Below the pieces are notes generated by a model. That model saw only the letters and a list, made by a program, of their open reading frames with translations, did not search any database and was not told the DNA's origin. Below, piece after piece: positions 1 through 7,367 of a DNA stretch of 7,369 bases. The translations under genes and the position numbers were made by a program. Numbering within the stretch: position 1 is the stretch's first letter; each line of letters starts with the position of its first letter. The DNA lies in contig CALEZT010000030.1 of the NCBI GenBank assembly GCA_937927975.1, forward strand, positions 1-7,369, read 5' to 3'. The DNA is from an uncultured Phycisphaerales bacterium. GTDB lineage: Bacteria; Planctomycetota; Phycisphaerae; Sedimentisphaerales; Anaerobacaceae.

Positions 1-1
1 C

Positions 2-1201
2 AGCGATATGTCCGAGTTGCTTTCGAGTGGCGCGAAGCTGGTCGCCCTGTGCGATCCGGATGCGAATCAGATCGAAAAGGCCCGCGAGACCGCAGCCAAG
101 CACGGCAGCGCCGACGCCAAAGGAATCGAGGATTATCGCACGCTGCTTGATGATGCGCTCAGCTACGACGCGGTCTTGATCGCCGCTCCCGATCACTGGC
201 ACGCGCCGCTCTGCAAGGCTTTCATGAAAGCCGGCAAGCATATCTTCTGCGAGAAACCGCTGACCCACAGCGTGGCCGAGGCTCGCGAGCTTCGGGAGTT
301 GGCCCGCCGCAGCAAGGTCGTTACCCAGATGGGCAACCAAGGCAGTGCCAGCTCTTCGCTGCGCCGATGCATCGAGATCATCCAGGCCGGGGTCCTGGGC
401 CAGATCCGGGAGATCTACGAATGGGGCATCGGCTGTACCGCTCGCGAGGGCAGTGCAGAGGGCGAAGACCCCGTGCCGACGGGTTTCAACTGGGACTTGT
501 GGGTCGGTCCGTCGGCCATGCGTCCCTTCAAGAAGGAGGTGTATCACCCGGCCGCATGGCGCGGCTGGTTCGACTTCGGCAATGGCGGCCTGGCCGATTT
601 CTGCTGCCATTCCATCAACTTGCCCATGCGGGCTCTGAACCTGGGCTATCCCGAGCGGCTCGTCACCAACATGGACAAGTCCGGCCAGCAACCGCCCGAC
701 AAGCCCGCGGTGGAGTTCCATTTCCCCGCCCGCGGCAAGCTTGCGCACGTGAAAATGTACTGGCAAGGCAACGGAATGCCGCCGGCCGGAGTACTGGCGC
801 CGGTCGCTGAGGTCCACAAAGAGAAGGATGGTGGCGTCCTGATCCTCGGCGAGAAGGGATGCATCTATTCCAGCCACTGGAACACGGGCGCGATGATCCG
901 CCTCGAAGGCGAGCCGCGTCTCACGGACGTCCTGCATCACCCCGCGACCAAGGAGATTCCCCAGAGCCTGCCGCGGAGCAAGGGCCACGGGCAGGAATGG
1001 ATCGACGCCTGTCGGGGTGAGGGACGCACGTTCTCCGACTTCGACGTGGGCGGCAAACTCACGGAAATAGGTCTGGCGGGGGTGCTTGCCATCCGCACCG
1101 GGACGAGCCTGGACTGGGATGGCGAGAAGATGGAGGCCCGGAACGCCCCCGAAGCGGCCCGTTTGGTTCGTACCGAGTACCGAAGGAAGTGGTTGGTCTG
1201 A
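2..1201 (+). CDS. Gfo/Idh/MocA-family NAD(P)-dependent oxidoreductase, 5'-truncated by the window edge
   Basis: Sugar or cyclitol dehydrogenase-like protein with a Rossmann domain followed by an alpha/beta substrate domain. The frame is open to the window edge, and the first visible ATG (position 8) sits inside the Rossmann fold. The Gly-rich GxGxxG nucleotide-binding loop that should precede it is missing, so the true start is upstream and a Tat or Sec leader cannot be judged. Numbering from that ATG, the end of strand beta-2 reads LVALCDPD (11-18). The family EKP signature is at 82-84 (CEKPLTHS), its Lys being the usual catalytic or cofactor-contacting residue. A substrate-domain block at about 180-210 contains WRGWFDFGNGGLADF and then a His (H201) at the position of the family's conserved active-site His. 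The tail (DWDGEKME, then APEAARLVRTEYRRKW) is typical of the large planctomycete/verrucomicrobial subgroup of these proteins. Substrate unknown; a GH109-like NAD-dependent glycosidase is an alternative. It is convergent with the two glycosidase genes, so a shared role is only a guess. Family confidence is high. Confidence 0.9.
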   Translation, partial: SDMSELLSSGAKLVALCDPDANQIEKARETAAKHGSADAKGIEDYRTLLDDALSYDAVLIAAPDHWHAPLCKAFMKAGKHIFCEKPLTHSVAEARELRELARRSKVVTQMGNQGSASSSLRRCIEIIQAGVLGQIREIYEWGIGCTAREGSAEGEDPVPTGFNWDLWVGPSAMRPFKKEVYHPAAWRGWFDFGNGGLADFCCHSINLPMRALNLGYPERLVTNMDKSGQQPPDKPAVEFHFPARGKLAHVKMYWQGNGMPPAGVLAPVAEVHKEKDGGVLILGEKGCIYSSHWNTGAMIRLEGEPRLTDVLHHPATKEIPQSLPRSKGHGQEWIDACRGEGRTFSDFDVGGKLTEIGLAGVLAIRTGTSLDWDGEKMEARNAPEAARLVRTEYRRKWLV

Positions 1202-1206
1202 GATCA

Positions 1207-1227
1207 ACGGCTCTCAATCGAGACCGT
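1207..1227. terminator. Weak hairpin in the convergent gap, possible bidirectional terminator
   Basis: Six bases after the oxidoreductase stop codon, ACGG-C-TCTC pairs with GAGA-CCGT. This gives an 8-bp stem with one bulged C and an AATC loop. It lies between two convergent genes, where a bidirectional terminator would be expected. No T-tract follows on either strand, so it is not a classical intrinsic terminator, and the match could be chance. The rest of the 78-base gap shows nothing more convincing. Confidence 0.3.
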
Positions 1228-1279
1228 CGATGTCGTCCGACGCCCGACCGCAGAGGTGGACCTCCCCTTTCTGGCAGGT

Positions 1280-4200
1280 CTATCGCGGGAGAACCTGGTA
1301 ATCAAGCGGCGAACGCAGGGTCAGCGCAACGGGCGGGGAGACCTCCAGCGGCTGGCCGTCGACGAACTCGCTATCGAGCGGCGCATCGAACTCCAGTTTG
1401 ACTACCGTATCGGTCTCGGCGCGGCGCTCGGCCGCCAAGGAGAGCGTCAGACCAGCATTGCTTTGCTCCACTTCAACCGGCTCACCGGCCAGCACACCGG
1501 CGCGCAGGACCCTGGCCTTCAGAGGAGGCAACCGCAGCGTATTGCCGGACCATCGAAAGACGTGCAGATAGAGCGTACGTTCCCTATAGCAACTGCCGCC
1601 CCATTCGCCGTTACGATAGGGACCGCCCCGCGTGCCATAGATGCTCTCGCCGAACGTGCGCAGCCACTGGCCCATGCCCTTGAGGTTGGCAATCTCCTGG
1701 TGTTGGAACGCGCCGGTGGGCATGGGGCCGACGTTCAGCAGGAGATTGCCGTCGCCGGTAACCGTACTGACCAGCATCCGAATGCACTCGGGCAACGTGC
1801 GAATCCGACCTTCGGGCCGGTACGACCAGCCGCCGCCGTCGGGGCAGTGGGTCATGGTTACACAGGATTCCCAGGCCCGCCCGCGCTGGAACGTCCCGAT
1901 CCGTTGCTCGGGCGTGTCGTAGTCGCCCCGCACCAGTTGCGCGATGCCGCCGGCGGGTATGTCCTTCAGCCCTCGGGCGGCGCGGTCGTTCACGAGGAGA
2001 TCGAGCTGCAGACAATACATCTCCTTGAACAGATCCACGATGGTGTACTGACTCCAGTCGCCGAAGCAATGGTCGAACCACATCATGTCTACCGTGCCGT
2101 AGTCGGTCAGCAGTTCACGAACCTGCGCCTCGTAGTACCGATTGTAGGCATTGTTGTCGCCGCGCAGGTACTCAGGATGCGTCCAGTCGCGTGTCGAGTA
2201 GTACCAGCCGAGCTTCAGACCATGGCGGTGGGCCGCATCAGCGATCATCCGGCAGAGATCCCGTTCGTACGGCGTATCAGAAATGCAGTAGTGTTTCAGA
2301 TAACTGGCATCCTGCGGGAAACGCACCTGCCGCGTCGGCCACATGGAAAAGCCGTCGTGGTGCTTCGTGACGAAAACCACGTACTTCATCCCCGCCTCTT
2401 TCGCCAGACTCATCCACTGGTCGGCGTCGAACTGCACGGGATTGAACTGTCGGTAGAGGTTCATATAGACATCCCGATCCACCCGCTGGTGCTCGGCCCC
2501 TCCTTCGATGCGGTCCTTCATGCCCCAACTGATCTCCGCGCCGCTGAGGCTCGCCGGACCCCAATGCAGGAACAGGCGGAACTTGGCATCCCGCCACCAG
2601 GACTCCAATCGCCCTGCACGAAGTTGATCCGCCCGCGGGCCGGACAGAGCCTCGACCAGGGCCTCGGCCTTCTCGGACGCCGATTGGTCCATCCCCGCTG
2701 AGCCAAGCTTCTCGGCCTCTCCGATCATTCGGAATTCGAGTTTCACCTCCGGCCGGCTCGCGGTCTGAAAGCGACACCCGAAGCGCACCAAGTGCCGCCC
2801 CGGGCCCATCCGCAACTCAGAGGCGTCCAGACCCACTTGCTCCAGCTCTTTCCAGGTCTTGTCATAGACGATGGCATGGCCTGCACCGCCATACTTCAAC
2901 AGACTCCCCGGCGGAAGCGTCGCAGGGACGGAGACTTCGCCGGCGCCGTCGATCTCCAGGGTCACATCGGAAACAGATGCGTCCCCGGATACCTGCAGAA
3001 TGAATTGCAGGGGTTGCACCCCGTGCGGATTGTCCAACTCCCAGGTGGCTTCGCTCGGCTGGCCGGGCTGCACCTGCTGGGCCAGCGTATGTTTGGCGGA
3101 ACAAACCGGGTACAGACTCCAGGATCGTGCATCCGACGCCTCCAGGTGGAACTCCTGCCGGATGTCCTGCAGGCGGCGTTTTTGAGATTCTGAGAAGGCG
3201 CCGCTCATCCGCGCGCTTTCCCAGGCCTTGATCGTCTGCAAGATGCTCTCGCTCAACCCATTGTCCTGAACGACTCGCAAGCTAGTGTTCAGGGCGAAAC
3301 CGGCGTCGAAACCTGCCGCCCGCGCCAGGAGCCATTCGGCATCCTCCAGGCTGGTCTGCGCAGTCATGTTGAACCAGCCCAGCATGGCGGGCATGAGGTT
3401 GCGGCGGAAGTAGTCCTGGTTCTGGAGACGATACTCCGTCTGGCTCTCCCGAAAACCGGCATACCAGGGCTCCCCCCAATTCATCCGCGTGTAGATGTGC
3501 CAGAAATAGTGTCCCGGATTGCTGGCGTCGTTGATGACCCGGCCCCGCAGATCGTCGCGCAGATGATCGTACCAGGTGGTGGCAAAGAGCGTGCGTCCGT
3601 ACTGCCCCATACCGGTGGACCAGTTGCCCTCCAGGCCATCGAAGGAGATCTGCATGAGCCCCGTCTCGTTGAACAGGTCGGCCAGCCGTCGGGCCACTTC
3701 CTGAGACAGTTCGGCGTTCGTCAGGAAGACCTTGTACGCGTGGTCCATGAGCTTGCCGATCTCGGCGCCCCGAGCATGGGCCACAGCCTGGGTCTGATAG
3801 GCTCCCCGCCGGCAGCCGAGCAAACGCCAGGGCGCCCCCTCGGACACGGAAGTGTAACGAACCAGTTCCCGGCCGATCTGCACGGTCTTGAGCGTGTTGT
3901 TCTCCATCTGGTTGAACCACTTGGGGTCCGCCACGGGAATTTCCGCCTGTTCGGCATCGACGTCTTGTGTCAGGACGCTGCTACCGACCTTGGCCAGACG
4001 GTCGTCGGGGACCGGAGTGACGTAGGGATCGTTCGTGGTAATGAAGTTGGACAGCGTATGCACTCCCAGCCGGATGCCCTGGGCCTTCGCCTTCTCCACG
4101 CAGTCCTTCATGCCCGACCATCCGTGGGGGAACTGACTGGGGTCAAGCTGAAAATGGCCCCAGGTGGAGAACGGCCCCCCGTGGTAGAGGTATTTGAGGC

Positions 4201-5065
4201 CCGCCTGCTGGGTGAGGGCGATCGCCTCCTCGATCGTGTCCTCGCCAAAGCCGACGATCAAGTACGAGGCGGTCGCCCCGGGAGCGATCTTCCCCCAGAC
4301 CCCGTCGATCAGGGGATGAGGCAGCCCTTCGGCCACCTCGATGGCGCCGATGGTCTTCAGCGCCTCGTCGGTAGGACAGCCGAAGAGAGCGATTCTGCTG
4401 CCGACCACGCCGCCATCCTCATACGCCGGCACGAAGTACCTCTCATGGCCCCAGTTGGGGATGATCCGGTCCCGACTCCGATCGCGTGTGAAGGCCTGGA
4501 GCGCACTGCCGAACTCGGTCGGCTGGGCCGCGTCGCCCCGTCCGGCCATCACGTCATTCTCGGCCGTCGGATATCCGCCCAGTGTCCTGACGTTCAACGC
4601 CTGGATTCCCAGGGCAAAGCGGTCGTTGCGCACGACTCCCACCGTCTCCCCGATAATCTCCTTGATTCGCGTCGGGTAGGGTCCCCAGACAACCAGCTCC
4701 ACCAGCTCCCGCGCGTCAGTGGACACGAGTTCGAACGTGATGTGGGTTGTCTTCGTCGCGGTCTTCACCACCGCGATGTGACCCTGCGAATATCGTAGGG
4801 TCAGCGTGCCCTGGTCCTGGTCATGGTGCATGGCTTCGGGAGCCTGCAACCGCCCGGCCACACGAAGGCTCAGCAACGGCGCCGGTTGTCGCGGCACTAT
4901 ATAGTCTGCGCCACTGCCGCGGTCCAGCAGGCTTCGGATCGAACCTGTGTCATCGATCCGGATCGACATCATCGCCGTTTCGAGAAGAACCTCAGCGCCG
5001 GTGGGAATCACCGGGACGAACAACAACGCCAGACAAACGAGAATTCGCTTTTGCCTCATGGACAT
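1280..5065 (-). CDS. Exported two-domain glycosidase: unassigned N-terminal barrel fused to GH29 alpha-L-fucosidase-like domain
   Basis: A 1261-residue protein. The start is taken as the ATG at 5065 because GGAGGA lies 9 bases before it; the frame could extend to a TTG at 5083, but that would translate the ribosome binding site. Domains: Sec signal peptide 1-24 (MSMRQKR, hydrophobic core, probable cut after PTGA); a beta-rich region about 25-270; a TIM-barrel-like region about 275-605 with YHGGPFSTWGHF (294-305), LGVHTLSNFITTND and SFDGLEG (D476, E479); a beta-sandwich-like region about 645-785; and a GH29 barrel about 815-1155 with a short beta tail. GH29 marks are LHWGPAS, TKHHDGFSMWP (H902, H903, D904), GWYYSTRDW, MWFD (D998, predicted nucleophile), WESC and GNLLLNVGP. 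GH29 enzymes are retaining exo-alpha-L-fucosidases. Stand-alone members are usually about 450-600 residues, so half of this protein is extra. I cannot assign the first barrel to a family; it looks like a glycosidase. The gene follows the GH106-like gene by 52 bases and is probably in its operon. The GH29 call is strong; fucose specificity is likely, not proven. Confidence 0.85.
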   Translation of the reverse strand: MSMRQKRILVCLALLFVPVIPTGAEVLLETAMMSIRIDDTGSIRSLLDRGSGADYIVPRQPAPLLSLRVAGRLQAPEAMHHDQDQGTLTLRYSQGHIAVVKTATKTTHITFELVSTDARELVELVVWGPYPTRIKEIIGETVGVVRNDRFALGIQALNVRTLGGYPTAENDVMAGRGDAAQPTEFGSALQAFTRDRSRDRIIPNWGHERYFVPAYEDGGVVGSRIALFGCPTDEALKTIGAIEVAEGLPHPLIDGVWGKIAPGATASYLIVGFGEDTIEEAIALTQQAGLKYLYHGGPFSTWGHFQLDPSQFPHGWSGMKDCVEKAKAQGIRLGVHTLSNFITTNDPYVTPVPDDRLAKVGSSVLTQDVDAEQAEIPVADPKWFNQMENNTLKTVQIGRELVRYTSVSEGAPWRLLGCRRGAYQTQAVAHARGAEIGKLMDHAYKVFLTNAELSQEVARRLADLFNETGLMQISFDGLEGNWSTGMGQYGRTLFATTWYDHLRDDLRGRVINDASNPGHYFWHIYTRMNWGEPWYAGFRESQTEYRLQNQDYFRRNLMPAMLGWFNMTAQTSLEDAEWLLARAAGFDAGFALNTSLRVVQDNGLSESILQTIKAWESARMSGAFSESQKRRLQDIRQEFHLEASDARSWSLYPVCSAKHTLAQQVQPGQPSEATWELDNPHGVQPLQFILQVSGDASVSDVTLEIDGAGEVSVPATLPPGSLLKYGGAGHAIVYDKTWKELEQVGLDASELRMGPGRHLVRFGCRFQTASRPEVKLEFRMIGEAEKLGSAGMDQSASEKAEALVEALSGPRADQLRAGRLESWWRDAKFRLFLHWGPASLSGAEISWGMKDRIEGGAEHQRVDRDVYMNLYRQFNPVQFDADQWMSLAKEAGMKYVVFVTKHHDGFSMWPTRQVRFPQDASYLKHYCISDTPYERDLCRMIADAAHRHGLKLGWYYSTRDWTHPEYLRGDNNAYNRYYEAQVRELLTDYGTVDMMWFDHCFGDWSQYTIVDLFKEMYCLQLDLLVNDRAARGLKDIPAGGIAQLVRGDYDTPEQRIGTFQRGRAWESCVTMTHCPDGGGWSYRPEGRIRTLPECIRMLVSTVTGDGNLLLNVGPMPTGAFQHQEIANLKGMGQWLRTFGESIYGTRGGPYRNGEWGGSCYRERTLYLHVFRWSGNTLRLPPLKARVLRAGVLAGEPVEVEQSNAGLTLSLAAERRAETDTVVKLEFDAPLDSEFVDGQPLEVSPPVALTLRSPLDYQVLPR

Positions 5066-5074
5066 CGCGTTCTT

Positions 5075-5080
5075 TCCTCC
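5075..5080 (-). promoter_or_regulatory. Shine-Dalgarno GGAGGA deciding the start of the GH29 fusion gene
   Basis: On the minus strand, GGAGGA stands 9 bases before the ATG at 5065-5063. A second in-frame ATG lies at 5059-5057, and an in-frame TTG at 5083-5081 overlaps the motif's upstream edge. The spacing favours the ATG at 5065. The resulting N-terminus, MSMRQKR followed by a hydrophobic stretch, is a normal signal-peptide n-region. Confidence 0.8.
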
Positions 5081-5117
5081 CAAAGCAAATCCACGGAATG
5101 GCCAAGGAGTCCATCCG

Positions 5118-7355
5118 TCACGTTCCTCGGCCCGACACGAGAAAAATAGACTTCAGATAGGGCAACGCAAGTTCAATCCGGGTGAAGTCGGTGCCCGATC
5201 GCACGCCGTAAGTGACTTGGACCGGCTCAATTCCACCCGTATGCGGGTCCCAGGCCTCCAGGTGATGCCGCCCCCGCAGGGTAAGGGTGCTCCCGGTCTG
5301 TTCCGAGTTGAGATTGGCAAAGAAGTAGATATGCCGGTCGTTCCAGCGTTTGTGGATGTACCGTAGCGTCCGGCCGGGCTCGAAGGCGACATCACCCATT
5401 CCCTGGAGGGAGCCGAGCGCCTCGCGGAAGGTCTGGGCAGTCAACGTTTGAAGATGAATCGCACAACCGCCCTTGGCGTTGGGTCGAATGTCACGGCCTG
5501 TGGCCCCGAACAGCGACTCCACGGCCCGAACCACATCGCTATCGTGACCGAACTCGGCCGATTTGGCGGGAAGCAATCCGGTGGCAATGATGGTTCCCCC
5601 CTGCTCGTAGAAGGCCTTGATCTTCTTCAGGCTGGCCCAGCGGATGGTCTTGTGGCCCGGGACTACCAGGACACGGAACCGGCCGGGATGGATTCGATTG
5701 GGCAGCACCAGTTCATTCCCATCGAGTACACATTTGTCCTCCAGGACCTCCGGGTGCAGGAAGGTGTAGTCCCGCCCGAGATGCACGGCCAGAAGTTCCC
5801 CCACCTCCACGTAATCCGCCTCCGGCACCGCGACACCACCCTGATAGTGGCCGAGCGGACCGTCCAGGTAATGGCTGCCCTGCAGGGTGGCAATCGGGTA
5901 TAGCACCGCAATATCGGCCACGTGGCCGGCTTCGTTCTGCAGCAGAACGTTGAGTCGAGCCAGGTAGTCGTTGAACTCGGGCAGTCTCGCGCCGTACAGC
6001 GGACTACGCCAGGACAGCTCGGGCTTGAACGTGACCTTCTTGTCGTCGTACCAGACGGCATGCGGGATGAGCTGATTAATGCCCTTGGTGTACTGCTCCA
6101 TCGCCACGGTGTAGATGGCGTCCCAGCCGAGGTCGCCCATGGCGCCGTAGGTCTCGGACATCACGAGGGACCGGTCCCAGTTGTAGGCGGCCGAACTGAT
6201 GATCTTGTAGAACCGTTCGGCCGGTCGGTTGCCGCCGATCTTGTCGATCCCTGGGATGTCGAGGTGCTGGAAGCACTTCATCAAGTCGCCGGAGACCGAG
6301 ACGGGGTTGACCACTTCCTCCTGGTCCTGGTGCCCGGTGGCCGTGATGCCATGGGCGTCGCACCAGTCCTGGATGCGTTTCGTGAAGCCCGTCGCATACA
6401 GCTCCGTGCGGAAACCGAAGAGATAGTTCCGCGCCGCCTGCGTATCGGGACCGATATCGAACCAGAGGGCCGGATAGTAGGGACGCGGATCGAAATTGTG
6501 CCGGGCCCGGAACTTCTCGTTGAACCGGTCCGTCCAGGTCCGGCCGCCGGCCCGGTAGAGCGTCGGCTCATCGAAGAACGTCGAATCGATCGTCGTGCCG
6601 AAATGGTCGCCGAAGCGGTCGTAGTACGCCTGGTGCGTCAGCTCGATGAACCGGTCGGCCGCTTCCGGGTCGAGATAGTCACAGATGGGGTCGCCATCGG
6701 TTACACAGACGAAACACATTACCTTCCACCGACCGGCCGGCGCCTGCCAATCCAGTCGGCCGTCGCGAACCGTGTCCGTCAGATCGATTCGCTCAAGTGT
6801 CGCGGCGTTCATGGCCACGACGGCCATCAACTTCCCTTCCGGCAGGGCTTGTCTGAAATCCGCCGGGCCGTCGATCTCCCGCTCGTGCTTGTCCAGCCGC
6901 TTGATCGCCAACTCGGGCCAGCGCCGAGCGAAGAGGCTGACGTCGCTGGAGTTCTGCGACCCCGCCGAGCCGCTCGGGAAGCCGTACTCGTCATAGAGCG
7001 ACAGCGTGAGCCCGAGGGCCTTCGCCTGCTCCAGGGCCGCGCCGTAGACCGCGAAGTATGCGTCGCTCAGATACGCCGGGCGAAACTCCCTGCCGAACGG
7101 CAGAATGCCGAATCCCCCGTAGCGGCATCGATCCCGCGCCTGGCGCATCTGGTCTTTGACCGTCTCCGCGGTAACCGGAACATTGTTCCAGAACCACAGC
7201 GGACGCGGCCAGTAGTGCTGCGACGGCTCCGCAAAGTCCCGCCGCAGAGCCTGATCCGCGCCAGCCGTCACTGGGACGCCGGCCACGCCGATGGAGTCAT
7301 ACAGAGCAAGTGCCACAAGCACGATACAGCCGCCGAGCAGGCTCGCCTTCTTCAT
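5118..7355 (-). CDS. Exported GH106-like (alpha-L-rhamnosidase family) glycosidase, compact form
   Basis: A 745-residue protein that starts at an ATG with GAGGAG six bases upstream. Residues 1 to about 27 look like a Sec signal peptide (MKK, then a hydrophobic core). A barrel domain spans about 45-430 with GH106-type motifs: PLWFWNN (52-58) near the mature N-terminus, YDEYGFPSGSAG (121-132), FFDEPT (260-265, E263) and MSETYGAMGDLGW (399-411, E401). E263 and E401 are the best candidates for the catalytic glutamates. Next comes a class I glutamine-amidotransferase-like alpha/beta domain (about 478-620, with ADIAVLYP, FRVLVVPGH and GGTIIATG), a non-catalytic module also seen in GH42-type enzymes. 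A beta-rich C-terminus follows (HIYFFANLN, LEAWDPHTG). GH106 enzymes release alpha-L-rhamnose from plant and algal polysaccharides and are typically near 1000 residues or more. This one lacks the extra C-terminal beta-sandwich modules, so the substrate may differ. It is the first of two closely spaced minus-strand genes and probably leads an operon whose promoter lies beyond the window. Confidence 0.75.
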   Translation of the reverse strand: MKKASLLGGCIVLVALALYDSIGVAGVPVTAGADQALRRDFAEPSQHYWPRPLWFWNNVPVTAETVKDQMRQARDRCRYGGFGILPFGREFRPAYLSDAYFAVYGAALEQAKALGLTLSLYDEYGFPSGSAGSQNSSDVSLFARRWPELAIKRLDKHEREIDGPADFRQALPEGKLMAVVAMNAATLERIDLTDTVRDGRLDWQAPAGRWKVMCFVCVTDGDPICDYLDPEAADRFIELTHQAYYDRFGDHFGTTIDSTFFDEPTLYRAGGRTWTDRFNEKFRARHNFDPRPYYPALWFDIGPDTQAARNYLFGFRTELYATGFTKRIQDWCDAHGITATGHQDQEEVVNPVSVSGDLMKCFQHLDIPGIDKIGGNRPAERFYKIISSAAYNWDRSLVMSETYGAMGDLGWDAIYTVAMEQYTKGINQLIPHAVWYDDKKVTFKPELSWRSPLYGARLPEFNDYLARLNVLLQNEAGHVADIAVLYPIATLQGSHYLDGPLGHYQGGVAVPEADYVEVGELLAVHLGRDYTFLHPEVLEDKCVLDGNELVLPNRIHPGRFRVLVVPGHKTIRWASLKKIKAFYEQGGTIIATGLLPAKSAEFGHDSDVVRAVESLFGATGRDIRPNAKGGCAIHLQTLTAQTFREALGSLQGMGDVAFEPGRTLRYIHKRWNDRHIYFFANLNSEQTGSTLTLRGRHHLEAWDPHTGGIEPVQVTYGVRSGTDFTRIELALPYLKSIFLVSGRGT

Positions 7356-7361
7356 GGTGCT

Positions 7362-7367
7362 CTCCTC
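7362..7367 (-). promoter_or_regulatory. Shine-Dalgarno of the GH106-like gene
   Basis: GAGGAG on the minus strand, six bases before the ATG at 7355, which supports that start. The window ends two bases further on, so no promoter or operator can be examined. Confidence 0.8.

Noticed and set aside
1253..1264. Short inverted repeat GAGGT-GG-ACCTC in the convergent gap
   Set aside because: With a two-base loop it cannot form a full hairpin; the alternative 4-bp stem is too weak and no T-run follows.
1256..2701. Long plus-strand open frame (about 480 codons) antisense to the GH29 half of the fusion gene
   Set aside because: The opposite strand encodes unmistakable GH29 motifs. The plus-strand translation has no recognisable domain, no good Shine-Dalgarno and the His/Arg/Pro/Gly-rich composition of a shadow frame in high-GC DNA.
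3497..4798. Long plus-strand open frame (about 430 codons) antisense to the N-terminal half of the fusion gene
   Set aside because: Same reasoning: it mirrors a continuous minus-strand coding frame, shows no motif or secretion signal, and its composition is typical of antisense frames.
5066..5117. Gap between the two minus-strand genes examined for a promoter, terminator or small ORF
   Set aside because: Apart from the Shine-Dalgarno at 5075-5080, I see no hairpin with a T-run, no convincing -35/-10 pair and no small coding frame with its own ribosome binding site.
7325..7355. Possible lipobox (LLGGC) at the N-terminus of the GH106-like protein
   Set aside because: The Cys is residue 10 and the hydrophobic core follows it. 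A lipobox Cys should come after the hydrophobic stretch, so an ordinary Sec signal peptide fits better.
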